From positions 21,602 to 85,601 of the forward strand of contig CAZIXF010000020.1 of assembly GCA_964543195.1 (NCBI GenBank): DNA of 64,000 nucleotides, read 5' to 3'. Each line of letters starts with the position of its first letter. Position 1 is the first letter of the stretch. This DNA comes from JAGTVG01 sp964543195. Its GTDB lineage: Bacteria; Bacteroidota; Bacteroidia; Cytophagales; Cyclobacteriaceae. Positions 19,245-26,822 of this stretch are shown here, one piece after another. A program made the translations under genes and the position numbers. Under the pieces are notes generated by a model. That model was not told the origin of the DNA. It saw only the letters and a list, made by a program, of their open reading frames with translations, and did not search any database.

Positions 19245-20276
19245 CTATTCGTTATCCAGCTCTTTTGCTTTTTCAAGCACCAGTTCAGCATTCCGGTTCA
19301 CATCCCCGACAGAACTCAGCACAGCTTGTGGCGGCTTGTTTTTGTATTTATTCTGGCTGAAGGAATACGATTTATCATAGTAACTCAACAAAAGGGAAGC
19401 GGCTTTGTAAAAATCATCCCTTTCCAGATCCGCCAATACCTGTTTTACATTGTTGCCGCCGAAACGCTTCCGGATCTTCCGGGTGGCCTCCGATAAAAGT
19501 TCCTTTCCAAAAGGACTGTATTCCCTTACAATCCGTTCTATCCTGATCTCATCCGGTATTTTCAGTTCGATCACCGTAGAGGTATTCATTTTTTCCCATA
19601 AGGGTTCAGGCAGATAAACCTTTCCGATAGTCAAACTTTCGCTTTCCACCCAGATCCGCTTTTCCAGATCCATTTTCATCAATTCGTGATGAATATCGTT
19701 CTGGAACTGCATGGAAGTAGGCTGGCTGCCGAGACCTATATGTCCAAAAGCAGATCCCCGGTGGTTGGCAAGTGCCTCCAGATCGATTATCTGCTCGCCC
19801 ATCTCTTTTAATTTTCTCAGGATCGCGGATTTGCCTGTCCCTGTGGGACCCTGCAACACCACCAGTCGCCCGATCGATCCAAAATCATCCAGCAGTTTCT
19901 GCCGGTAGGCTTTAAAACCACCCTTTAACACATAACAGGTGATCCCTGCCAGTTCAAAAAGCCAGGACATCTTTTCGCTTCGCATGCCTCCCCGCCAGCA
20001 ATACACTTTCAATTCATTTCTTTCGGCTACCGACCTGGCTGATATGGTCAGTTTCTTCATCTTCGGGCCCACAATATCCAGTCCGGTCTCGATAGCTTTC
20101 ATCCTGCCTTTCTGCTTGTATTCGGTCCCTACTTTCGCTCTTTCCTCATCTGAAAACATAGGGATATTCAGAGCCCCTGAAATATGACCGGTACTGAACT
20201 CAGCCGGTGACCGCACATCGACTACCGGAATATTTTCCTTTTCCTTTATGAATACACCTGTCTCGAGATATTCCAT
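19245..20276 (-). CDS. mnmH: tRNA 2-selenouridine synthase (SelU/YbbB)
   Basis: 343 residues. N-terminal rhodanese domain (VVDVRSPAEFSTGHISGALNIP) with the active Cys in VYCWRGGMRS (C93), then a P-loop domain with GPTGTGKS at about 141-148 and DLEALANHRGSAFG. MnmH replaces sulfur by selenium at the wobble 2-thiouridine of tRNA Lys, Glu and Gln, passing through a geranylated intermediate, with selenophosphate as donor. Immediate linkage to selD confirms the assignment. Length equals the family norm. MnmG, which acts on C5 of the same wobble base, is encoded in this window at 48.8 kb. Confidence 0.96.
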   Translation of the reverse strand: MEYLETGVFIKEKENIPVVDVRSPAEFSTGHISGALNIPMFSDEERAKVGTEYKQKGRMKAIETGLDIVGPKMKKLTISARSVAERNELKVYCWRGGMRSEKMSWLFELAGITCYVLKGGFKAYRQKLLDDFGSIGRLVVLQGPTGTGKSAILRKLKEMGEQIIDLEALANHRGSAFGHIGLGSQPTSMQFQNDIHHELMKMDLEKRIWVESESLTIGKVYLPEPLWEKMNTSTVIELKIPDEIRIERIVREYSPFGKELLSEATRKIRKRFGGNNVKQVLADLERDDFYKAASLLLSYYDKSYSFSQNKYKNKPPQAVLSSVGDVNRNAELVLEKAKELDNE

Positions 20277-20388
20277 TTCTCCTTCACGCTGTAATTACCA
20301 CAAATTTAATCAAATCACGGTCTGAAATTTTTTTAACAGAATTAAAATATTGGTTGGGGGGGTTGCGGCGGAGGCATTCCCCGCCCAA

Positions 20389-20916
20389 TCAATACAACTC
20401 CTTATTGATGAAAGGGATCAGGGCCAGGATGAGGGCGTGCTCGTAATACCGGGCCCTGTCGATAATACCATGAGTGAGAATTCCCACCGCACCATCCTCC
20501 TGTTTTGAATTTTTTCTTTGAAAAACCATATCATCGGCATGTCCCAGCTCCATTCCCTGTCCGATCAGCTTCCTGATCTTTTCAGGAAGAGGAAAAGTAG
20601 CGGTCCGCGCCTCGCCATGCCGGTTTCTGTCCATGATGACCATCCAGGCGAATGCATTCATGAAATTTTCATGGTCTTCAATACCGCCTTCTATTCCAAC
20701 CCAATAATCAGCCTCGGGGAATTTGACTTTAAGATTAACCGCCCGGTTACAGGCACCCCGGTAGGTTTCCGCGTCGGTCATGGGCTGGTCGCTGACATCC
20801 GATGGAACGGTATGCCCATCAAACTCAAAATCCGCGTCGGGGAAAACCAGCCTGAAAGCCGTTTTGGTACATTCAATCTTAACAGGGTTCTTTGAAGCGA
20901 TCAATATTTTATGCAT
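20389..20916 (-). CDS. yjjX: Inosine/xanthosine triphosphatase (DUF84, YjjX family)
   Basis: 175 residues. Starts KILIASKNPVKIECTKTAF and contains the substrate-binding motif SDQPMTDAETYRGACNRA, then WVGIEGGIED and GELGH-like GMELGHADDMVF, all typical of the YjjX family. The family hydrolyses ITP and XTP and so keeps deaminated purines out of nucleic acid. It begins five bases after lysA ends and is probably translated from the same message. Confidence 0.88.
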   Translation of the reverse strand: MHKILIASKNPVKIECTKTAFRLVFPDADFEFDGHTVPSDVSDQPMTDAETYRGACNRAVNLKVKFPEADYWVGIEGGIEDHENFMNAFAWMVIMDRNRHGEARTATFPLPEKIRKLIGQGMELGHADDMVFQRKNSKQEDGAVGILTHGIIDRARYYEHALILALIPFINKELY

Positions 20917-20921
20917 GGGGC

Positions 20922-22154
20922 TTATAGGTCGATCACTACCATATTTTTTATAATGTCTTCAAAAGTTTCCCTCCTTCTTATCAATTGCGGTTTGCCTTCG
21001 GTAATGAGTACTTCTGCCGGTTTCAGCCTTGAATTATAATTGTTGGACATGGCAAACCCGTAGGCGCCGGCATTCTTTATGGCGATAATATCCCCTTCCC
21101 TGACCTCGTTCAGCTTACGGTCGGCCCCCAGTGTATCGGTTTCGCATATATATCCCACTACCGAATAAACCCTGTATGTGCCTTGCGGATTGGAAATATT
21201 CACCATATCGTGATAGGCACCATACATCATGGGCCGTAATAGATGGTTCATCCCGCTGTCTACACCTACAAATACCGTGGCCGGTGTGGTCTTGATCACA
21301 TTCACCTTTGCCAGAAGAAATCCCGCTTCACTGACAAGGAATTTTCCGGGTTCAAACCAAATTTCAAGATCCCGTCCGTATTCCCTGCAGAATTCTTTGA
21401 ATGCTGATCCGAGTTTATTTCCAAGGGCTTTTATGTCGGTGGTCACATCTCCTTCCCGGTAAGCCACCTTGAAACCGCTGCCAAAATCGATGAATTCTAG
21501 ATTATCGAATTCCCTGGCCACATCGAATATAATATTGGCCGCCTGGATAAATACTTCCGCATCCAGTATATCCGATCCGGTATGCATATGCAGCCCGATT
21601 ACCTGAATATCGTTGGTTTGGATTACCCTTTGAAGATGCCTCATCTGAAGAATGGATATCCCAAACTTGGAATCGATATGACCTGTAGAGATATTGGTAT
21701 TCCCTCCGGCCATTATGTGTGGATTGATCCGGATACAAACCGGAACTTTGTTGTGATAGTGATGACCGAATTGCTCCAGAATGGAAATATTGTCGATATT
21801 GATCATCAATCCAAGATCCACCGCGGACTTGATCTCATCGAAAGAAACTGAATTGGGCGTGAACAATATCTCTTCCGGATTGAATCCGGCCTCAAGTCCA
21901 AGCCGGGCTTCCTGGATAGATACCACGTCGAGGCCTGTACCCAGGTTTTTCAACAGTTTCAACACCGATATATTGGACAAAGCCTTCATGGCATATTTTA
22001 TCTTCATATTGAGCCCGGAAAATGACTGCTGCATCAGGTTTACCTGGCTGGCAATTTTATCGGCATCATACACATACAGGGGTGTGCCCATCTCATCGCA
22101 AAGCTTTTCCAGATCGACGCCCTGAATCTGATATCTGTTCTTTTTGAGTTCCAT
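20922..22154 (-). CDS. lysA: Diaminopimelate decarboxylase
   Basis: 410 residues from ATG 22154 (MELKKNRYQ). A fold III PLP enzyme: IKYAMKALSN holds the PLP lysine (K57), HMHTGSDI and DFGSGFKV bind the phosphate, EPGKFLVSEAG contributes to the active site, and VGYICETDTLG carries the CxxD/E motif from the partner subunit. It decarboxylates meso-diaminopimelate to lysine, the last step of lysine synthesis. The longer reading to 22175 would use TTG and is unlikely. It is first in a pair with yjjX and divergent from the sensor kinase gene. Confidence 0.95.
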   Translation of the reverse strand: MELKKNRYQIQGVDLEKLCDEMGTPLYVYDADKIASQVNLMQQSFSGLNMKIKYAMKALSNISVLKLLKNLGTGLDVVSIQEARLGLEAGFNPEEILFTPNSVSFDEIKSAVDLGLMINIDNISILEQFGHHYHNKVPVCIRINPHIMAGGNTNISTGHIDSKFGISILQMRHLQRVIQTNDIQVIGLHMHTGSDILDAEVFIQAANIIFDVAREFDNLEFIDFGSGFKVAYREGDVTTDIKALGNKLGSAFKEFCREYGRDLEIWFEPGKFLVSEAGFLLAKVNVIKTTPATVFVGVDSGMNHLLRPMMYGAYHDMVNISNPQGTYRVYSVVGYICETDTLGADRKLNEVREGDIIAIKNAGAYGFAMSNNYNSRLKPAEVLITEGKPQLIRRRETFEDIIKNMVVIDL

Positions 22155-22363
22155 CTCACTGAAATTTGACCTCAAAGATAAGTGAATGATCGGTATATAC
22201 TTGAATGTTTGCTTCTTAAAATGAGATCCTCCCGGTAAAACAGATGATTTTCGCTGAAAAAATTTTTATCCATCCTTGCCCGGAACAAGCTGTTTCCATC
22301 ACAGACCTTTCTTTTTTCATGTTAAAAAATGTTAAAAATACATATATAAAGCCTTGATACTGT

Positions 22364-22371
22364 TAGATTTG
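22364..22371 (+). promoter_or_regulatory. -7 promoter element (TAGATTTG) at the kinase start
   Basis: TAGATTTG fits TAnnTTTG exactly, but no TTG is seen 19-21 bases upstream. It lies only four bases before ATG 22376, so if used, the kinase mRNA would be almost leaderless. Confidence 0.3.
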
Positions 22372-22375
22372 TGGC

Positions 22376-24013
22376 ATGCGAAAAAGTACAATCCGGCTTA
22401 TCATTATTCTCATGTCGATATCCATGATCGGGTTGATCATATTTCAGATCTTCTGGATCGATAAAGCCATTCATGTAAATAATATCCAGTTCCGGCAGAA
22501 TGTGCACAAAGCACTCAATAATGTGGTGAACAGCCTGGAAAAAACGGAGGTATATTATACGGCATCCCGGTATCTGAGCGACCCTTTCGGGCAACCAGGA
22601 TTTCTGAACCAGGATTCCAACTATACAGGGTTGGGCTCTTCCTGGAATGTACGCCTCAATCCGGGTAAACCCCTTGACTCGGGTGAACAAAATGCCTGGT
22701 CCCGAGACATAATCGTGGAAGATTCTGTAGTTTTCGGTGAGCAGCAGATCAAAATCAGTTATCACTTGCAAGATGGTTTCGTTGCCGGTGATGATGGCGC
22801 CATCCAGGGTAACATACAGCAGGATCAGTTTGAAATGAATATTCAATCGTTTCGGCACATCGACCAGGAGGTGAGAAAAAGCATTCAGAAATTTGCCAGA
22901 AAATCACATATGGTAACTACCGTTCTGGATGATTTATTAAGCAACCGGCGATCCATTCAGAACAGGATCAGAAAAAACGAACTTGAAGATCTGCTTAAAA
23001 CAGAATTGCAGAATATGGGCATAGATCTGGATTTCCAATACGCCGTGCATGACCGGAACAGGAATGAATTTCTATTCTCCAATTACATCCCGGAAAATGA
23101 ACCCGGAGTATTGGCCTCAGATTTTACCGTTAAACTATTCCCCACCGATATCCATGCAGGAAACCACTTCCTCACCGTATTTTTTCCCGATCAAAGCCGG
23201 TTTTTAATAAAACAGATCTGGCTCACCCTGACTTCCTCCGTTTTGCTGGTCATTCTGATCATCTTTTGCTTTGCCTATGCCATTTTTGCCATCCTCAGGC
23301 AGAAAAAGCTCTCCGAGATAAAAAATGATTTCATTAATAACATGACCCATGAGTTCAAGACTCCGATCTCAACGGTCTCCCTGGCCTGTGAGGCTTTGCG
23401 GGATGAACAGATACAGAAAAATGAAACCTTTGTCAATAACTATATCCGGATAATCGAAGATGAAAACACCCGGCTGAAAAACCAGGTTGAAAATGTGCTG
23501 CAGCTGGCTAGCCTGGATAAAAATGAATTGAAATTGAAATGGAAAAAACTCGATGTGCACACCCTGATCGACAGGGCCATCCACAATATCAGGCTCCAGG
23601 TGGATAAAAAGGGTGGCCATATTGAGAAAAAATTCCTGGCCGACAACCATGTGATCGAGTCCGATGAGGTCCATCTGACCAACATCATTTACAATTTGCT
23701 CGATAATGCCAATAAATATTCAAAAGATCATCCTGAAATATACATTCAGACTGAAGATCACCATCAGGGAATTCTCCTGAGAATCACGGATAAGGGTATC
23801 GGGATGTCACCCGATCAATTAAATAAAATATTCGATAAATTTTACAGGATCCCCACGGGTAATCTACATGATGTAAAGGGCTTCGGACTGGGCCTTGCCT
23901 ATGTAAAAACCATGGTGACTGCACTGGGGGGCTTTATTAAGGTAAAAAGTAATTCGGGGAATGGAAGTACCTTTGAGGTGATCCTTCCTTTAAAAGGACA
24001 TGGACAAAATTAA
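22376..24013 (+). CDS. Sensor histidine kinase (RprX-like)
   Basis: 545 residues. First membrane helix at about 8-26, a periplasmic sensor region of about 250 residues with no recognised domain, second helix at about 280-306, then HisKA and HATPase domains. The phospho-acceptor is H325 in NNMTHEFKTPIS; NIIYNLLDNANKYS (N box), DKGIGM (G1) and GFGLGLAYVK (G2) complete the ATP site. It overlaps the regulator gene by 14 bases, so the pair is one unit. Order and family resemble RprX-RprY of Bacteroides; the signal sensed is unknown. Confidence 0.93.
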   Translation: MRKSTIRLIIILMSISMIGLIIFQIFWIDKAIHVNNIQFRQNVHKALNNVVNSLEKTEVYYTASRYLSDPFGQPGFLNQDSNYTGLGSSWNVRLNPGKPLDSGEQNAWSRDIIVEDSVVFGEQQIKISYHLQDGFVAGDDGAIQGNIQQDQFEMNIQSFRHIDQEVRKSIQKFARKSHMVTTVLDDLLSNRRSIQNRIRKNELEDLLKTELQNMGIDLDFQYAVHDRNRNEFLFSNYIPENEPGVLASDFTVKLFPTDIHAGNHFLTVFFPDQSRFLIKQIWLTLTSSVLLVILIIFCFAYAIFAILRQKKLSEIKNDFINNMTHEFKTPISTVSLACEALRDEQIQKNETFVNNYIRIIEDENTRLKNQVENVLQLASLDKNELKLKWKKLDVHTLIDRAIHNIRLQVDKKGGHIEKKFLADNHVIESDEVHLTNIIYNLLDNANKYSKDHPEIYIQTEDHHQGILLRITDKGIGMSPDQLNKIFDKFYRIPTGNLHDVKGFGLGLAYVKTMVTALGGFIKVKSNSGNGSTFEVILPLKGHGQN

Positions 24014-24689
24014 ACTACTGGTCGTCGAGGATGATCCCAATTTAGGTCATATCCTGCAGGATTATCTCAGGTTGAAAAATTTTTCGCCTACACTGTGCAC
24101 GGATGGTGAAGAAGGACTGAAGAAGTTCAGATCCGATGATTTCGACCTCTGCCTGCTGGATATTATGATGCCTAAAATGGATGGCTTTTCGTTGGCAAGG
24201 GAGATCAGATCACTCAGTAAAGATGTTCCCATTATTTTTCTTACTGCCAAATCCATGAAGGAGGATACGATTGAAGGCCTGAGGATAGGAGCCGATGATT
24301 ATATCACCAAACCCTTCAGTATGGAAGAACTGGTATTAAGGATTCATGCAGTTTTGCGAAGGTCAAATAAAAACAATCCCGCTTCGCGGAAGGAATACCG
24401 GTTTGGAAATTGCCGCTTTGATCTGAACAAACACGTACTTGAAGTAAAAGATCAGACCATAAAATTAACCAATAAAGAGGCCCAGTTACTTAAATTATTG
24501 TGTGAAAATAAAAATGAAGTGCTGGACAGGCGGGCAGCCCTCAGAATGGTCTGGCATGACGATAGTTATTTCAATGCCAGAAGCATGGATGTATACATTA
24601 CCAAACTGAGAAAATATCTGAGCCACGATGAATCGGTTACCATCATGACCTTGCATGGGGAGGGCTTTAAGCTGATGGAGCTGAACTGA
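24000..24689 (+). CDS. OmpR-family response regulator (RprY-like)
   Basis: 229 residues. Receiver domain with acidic pocket (VVEDDPN), phospho-acceptor D54 in LLDIMMPKMDGF, FLTAKS and a KP motif in YITKPFSMEEL; then a winged-helix DNA-binding domain with KLTNKEAQLLKLLCENKNEVLDR and the recognition helix region ARSMDVYITKLRKYL. It is translationally coupled to the upstream kinase. Targets are not evident from the window. Confidence 0.95.
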   Translation: MDKIKLLVVEDDPNLGHILQDYLRLKNFSPTLCTDGEEGLKKFRSDDFDLCLLDIMMPKMDGFSLAREIRSLSKDVPIIFLTAKSMKEDTIEGLRIGADDYITKPFSMEELVLRIHAVLRRSNKNNPASRKEYRFGNCRFDLNKHVLEVKDQTIKLTNKEAQLLKLLCENKNEVLDRRAALRMVWHDDSYFNARSMDVYITKLRKYLSHDESVTIMTLHGEGFKLMELN

Positions 24690-24764
24690 GTTGTTTTTTT
24701 AAAAATATTCATCCTTAATTTCATTTTTTGTCCTTATCTTTATCTGGCATATTAATTTTTTATC

Positions 24765-25487
24765 ATGATCAAAATAGTGCCTTCCATCAGCGTCTACAAG
24801 GGAAAAGTCATCAGGTTAATCAGAGGCGATTATGATAAGGAAACGGAATATGAAAAAAGCCCTATTGATTTTGCCCGGATGTTTGAGGATGTGGGTCTGA
24901 ATGTCATCCATCTGGTGGACCTGGAAGGTGCTATTGAAGATACTCCGGTTGCTTATCATATACTGGAGGCCATAACGGGACATACAAAACTGAAAATTGA
25001 ATTTGCAGGCGGGATACGGACTGACGGGGATATACTCAAATTGTTCGAATCGGGCGCCAGTTATGTTTCAGTGGGAAGTATTGCAGCCCGTAATCCGGAA
25101 TTATTTACCCAATGGATCTTTTCCTATGGGCGTGAAAAGATCGCCTTATCAGCCGATGAAGTGGATAATAGGGTGGTAATAAAAGGCTGGCAGAAAAAAA
25201 CGGAAATATCGCTTGAGGATCATATCACCTATTTTTACGACCGCGGATTGAAATATGTAAAGGTCACGGATGTTTCCCGGGACGGGACTATGGTGGGACC
25301 CAATTTTGAACTATATAAGAAACTGGTAGATACATATCCGAATGCATCAATTATTGCCAGCGGGGGAGTACGGTCAATCGATGATATTAAAAAATTGAAT
25401 GATCTGGGCATATATGCCGTAATATTCGGAAAGGCATTTTATGAAGGCAAACTAACCCTGAAGAATATCGAAAATTTCAAGGGTTGA
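24765..25487 (+). CDS. HisA-family (ProFAR isomerase-like) protein lacking first catalytic Asp
   Basis: 240 residues, the length of HisA, which performs the Amadori rearrangement of ProFAR in histidine synthesis. The TIM barrel is well kept: VIRLIRGDYD, EFAGGIRTD (phosphate), VIKGWQKK, VTDVSRDGT, IIASGGVRSIDD. But the first-strand catalytic Asp of the family (AIDL) is Ser here (VPSISVYKGK, S9), while the second catalytic Asp is kept at about D131. No other his gene is near. It may be a second, altered HisA or an enzyme with another substrate. TATCTTTA at 24735-24742 could be a -7 element. Confidence 0.75.
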   Translation: MIKIVPSISVYKGKVIRLIRGDYDKETEYEKSPIDFARMFEDVGLNVIHLVDLEGAIEDTPVAYHILEAITGHTKLKIEFAGGIRTDGDILKLFESGASYVSVGSIAARNPELFTQWIFSYGREKIALSADEVDNRVVIKGWQKKTEISLEDHITYFYDRGLKYVKVTDVSRDGTMVGPNFELYKKLVDTYPNASIIASGGVRSIDDIKKLNDLGIYAVIFGKAFYEGKLTLKNIENFKG

Positions 25488-25544
25488 CTCCTTTCATCAA
25501 CTGACCGCCCGCCAAACTTTTTTCCTGACTTTGTTCAGAGCTAA

Positions 25545-25838
25545 TCAATCCAGCGTATGAAATATTGTTTTGTAGATAAGATAAAGGATTACATTCACTG
25601 AAAGCATGGAAGAATAGGATGTGGATTCATTTTTGCTTTCCTTTGTCACGGTTTCTTTTTCGGGAACATCGTTGGGGATTGTTTCTGCAGATCGCTTCAA
25701 AGAATCCTCAGAATGAACCACTACCGTTTGATCCTTATTTCGTAATTGATCCGTTCCGGCCTCTATAAAAAAGGTTGTGCCGTTGAGCAAGATGAAAATC
25801 AGAAAAATTGAAAGACTTTTTTTAAATCTGGAAATCAT
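25545..25838 (-). CDS. Small secreted/membrane protein of unknown function
   Basis: 97 residues, not recognised. N-terminal hydrophobic segment after KKSLSIF (signal peptide or anchor), a polar Glu/Lys/Ser-rich middle, and a second hydrophobic stretch near the C-terminus (MLSVNVILYLIYKTIF). It lies convergent with the HisA-like gene and divergent from the GNAT gene. Base composition matches its surroundings. Real but uncharacterised is my reading; a chance frame is possible. Confidence 0.5.
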   Translation of the reverse strand: MISRFKKSLSIFLIFILLNGTTFFIEAGTDQLRNKDQTVVVHSEDSLKRSAETIPNDVPEKETVTKESKNESTSYSSMLSVNVILYLIYKTIFHTLD

Positions 25839-25851
25839 ACGATAAAGATAT

Positions 25852-25859
25852 TACTTTTG
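25852..25859 (+). promoter_or_regulatory. -7 promoter element (TACTTTTG) for the GNAT-murF/alr unit
   Basis: Exact TAnnTTTG match. CTG at 25828-25830, 21 bases upstream, is a one-mismatch -33. Start of RNA would be near 25865, about 70 bases before the GNAT start. Confidence 0.45.
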
Positions 25860-25936
25860 TTAAGAACGGTAAAATCATTCACTTTGTTTCCAGCAACATA
25901 AATGATTTTAATACATTTTCACCGGTATTTTAATTG

Positions 25937-26821
25937 ATGAAAGAATTCAGGTTCAGGACATTAAATAAGAAGGATATCCCGGATATGCATAATGCCTTTA
26001 ACCAGGCTTTTTCGGATTATCTCATCCCTATGGAAATAACTGAAAATTCCTTTCGCCGAAAGATCATTCAAAAAACCAATATCCAATTTAAATATTCCGT
26101 AGGCGCCTTCGATAAAGACAGGCTTGCCGGTTTCATATTTAATACCATTGGCAACTATGAGAACAAAAAATCCGCCTATAATGGGGGTACCGGAGTAATA
26201 CCGGAGTACCGGGGCCATCAACTTACCCGGAAGATGTATGAGTACCTGCTCCCTGATCTGGTCAAAAATAATATTGAACAATGTGTGCTGGAAGTGATTT
26301 CCGATAACCGGGCAGCCATAAAGGCGTATGAACGGATCGGATTCAGAAAAACACGGTTCTATCACTGCCTTAAATTACATCGTGAAAGCAGTTACCTCAG
26401 CAATCATGCAAAAAACAAGTCGATCCAATCAAGGTTTACCGACGAGCCCTCCTGGAATGAATATTCCAAATTCTGTGATTATGGTACCAGCTTCCTGGAT
26501 ACATTTGAATCACTGAAAAAAAGCAAGGACAGGGAATCTTTCATGGAATTGCATGATGGAAAAAACCTTGTCGGATTCATCATATTTAACAAAAATATGG
26601 GTCGTATCGAACATCTTGCGGTCCATCCCAAATACAGAGGTATGGGAATCGGTGCTTCTATGATAAAAGAAACGATCAGAAAAACCGGGAATAAGCCGGT
26701 TTATATTCTTAATATCGATGAAAGGTATTATGGCCTGCTGAATTTTTTTCTGAGACTCGGATTCAAGAATGAGATCGACCAGTTTGAACTTACCCTGAAC
26801 CTTTCAGATAAAATACCATAA
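25937..26821 (+). CDS. Tandem GNAT N-acetyltransferase
   Basis: 294 residues with two GNAT domains. The first (about 1-150) shows GTGVIPEYRGHQLTRKMYEYL, the acetyl-CoA loop (RGxxL/A), and ISDNRAAIKAYERIGF. The second (about 185-290) shows HLAVHPKYRGMGIGASMIKE (Q/RxxGxG/A) and YGLLNFFLRLGF. Family members move an acetyl group from acetyl-CoA to amines; the substrate here is unknown. It ends one base before the start of murF-alr, so the two are surely co-transcribed, which hints at a cell-wall or amino-acid-related acceptor. ATG 25937 is chosen over TTG 25934. Confidence 0.87.
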   Translation: MKEFRFRTLNKKDIPDMHNAFNQAFSDYLIPMEITENSFRRKIIQKTNIQFKYSVGAFDKDRLAGFIFNTIGNYENKKSAYNGGTGVIPEYRGHQLTRKMYEYLLPDLVKNNIEQCVLEVISDNRAAIKAYERIGFRKTRFYHCLKLHRESSYLSNHAKNKSIQSRFTDEPSWNEYSKFCDYGTSFLDTFESLKKSKDRESFMELHDGKNLVGFIIFNKNMGRIEHLAVHPKYRGMGIGASMIKETIRKTGNKPVYILNIDERYYGLLNFFLRLGFKNEIDQFELTLNLSDKIP

Positions 26822-26822
26822 T

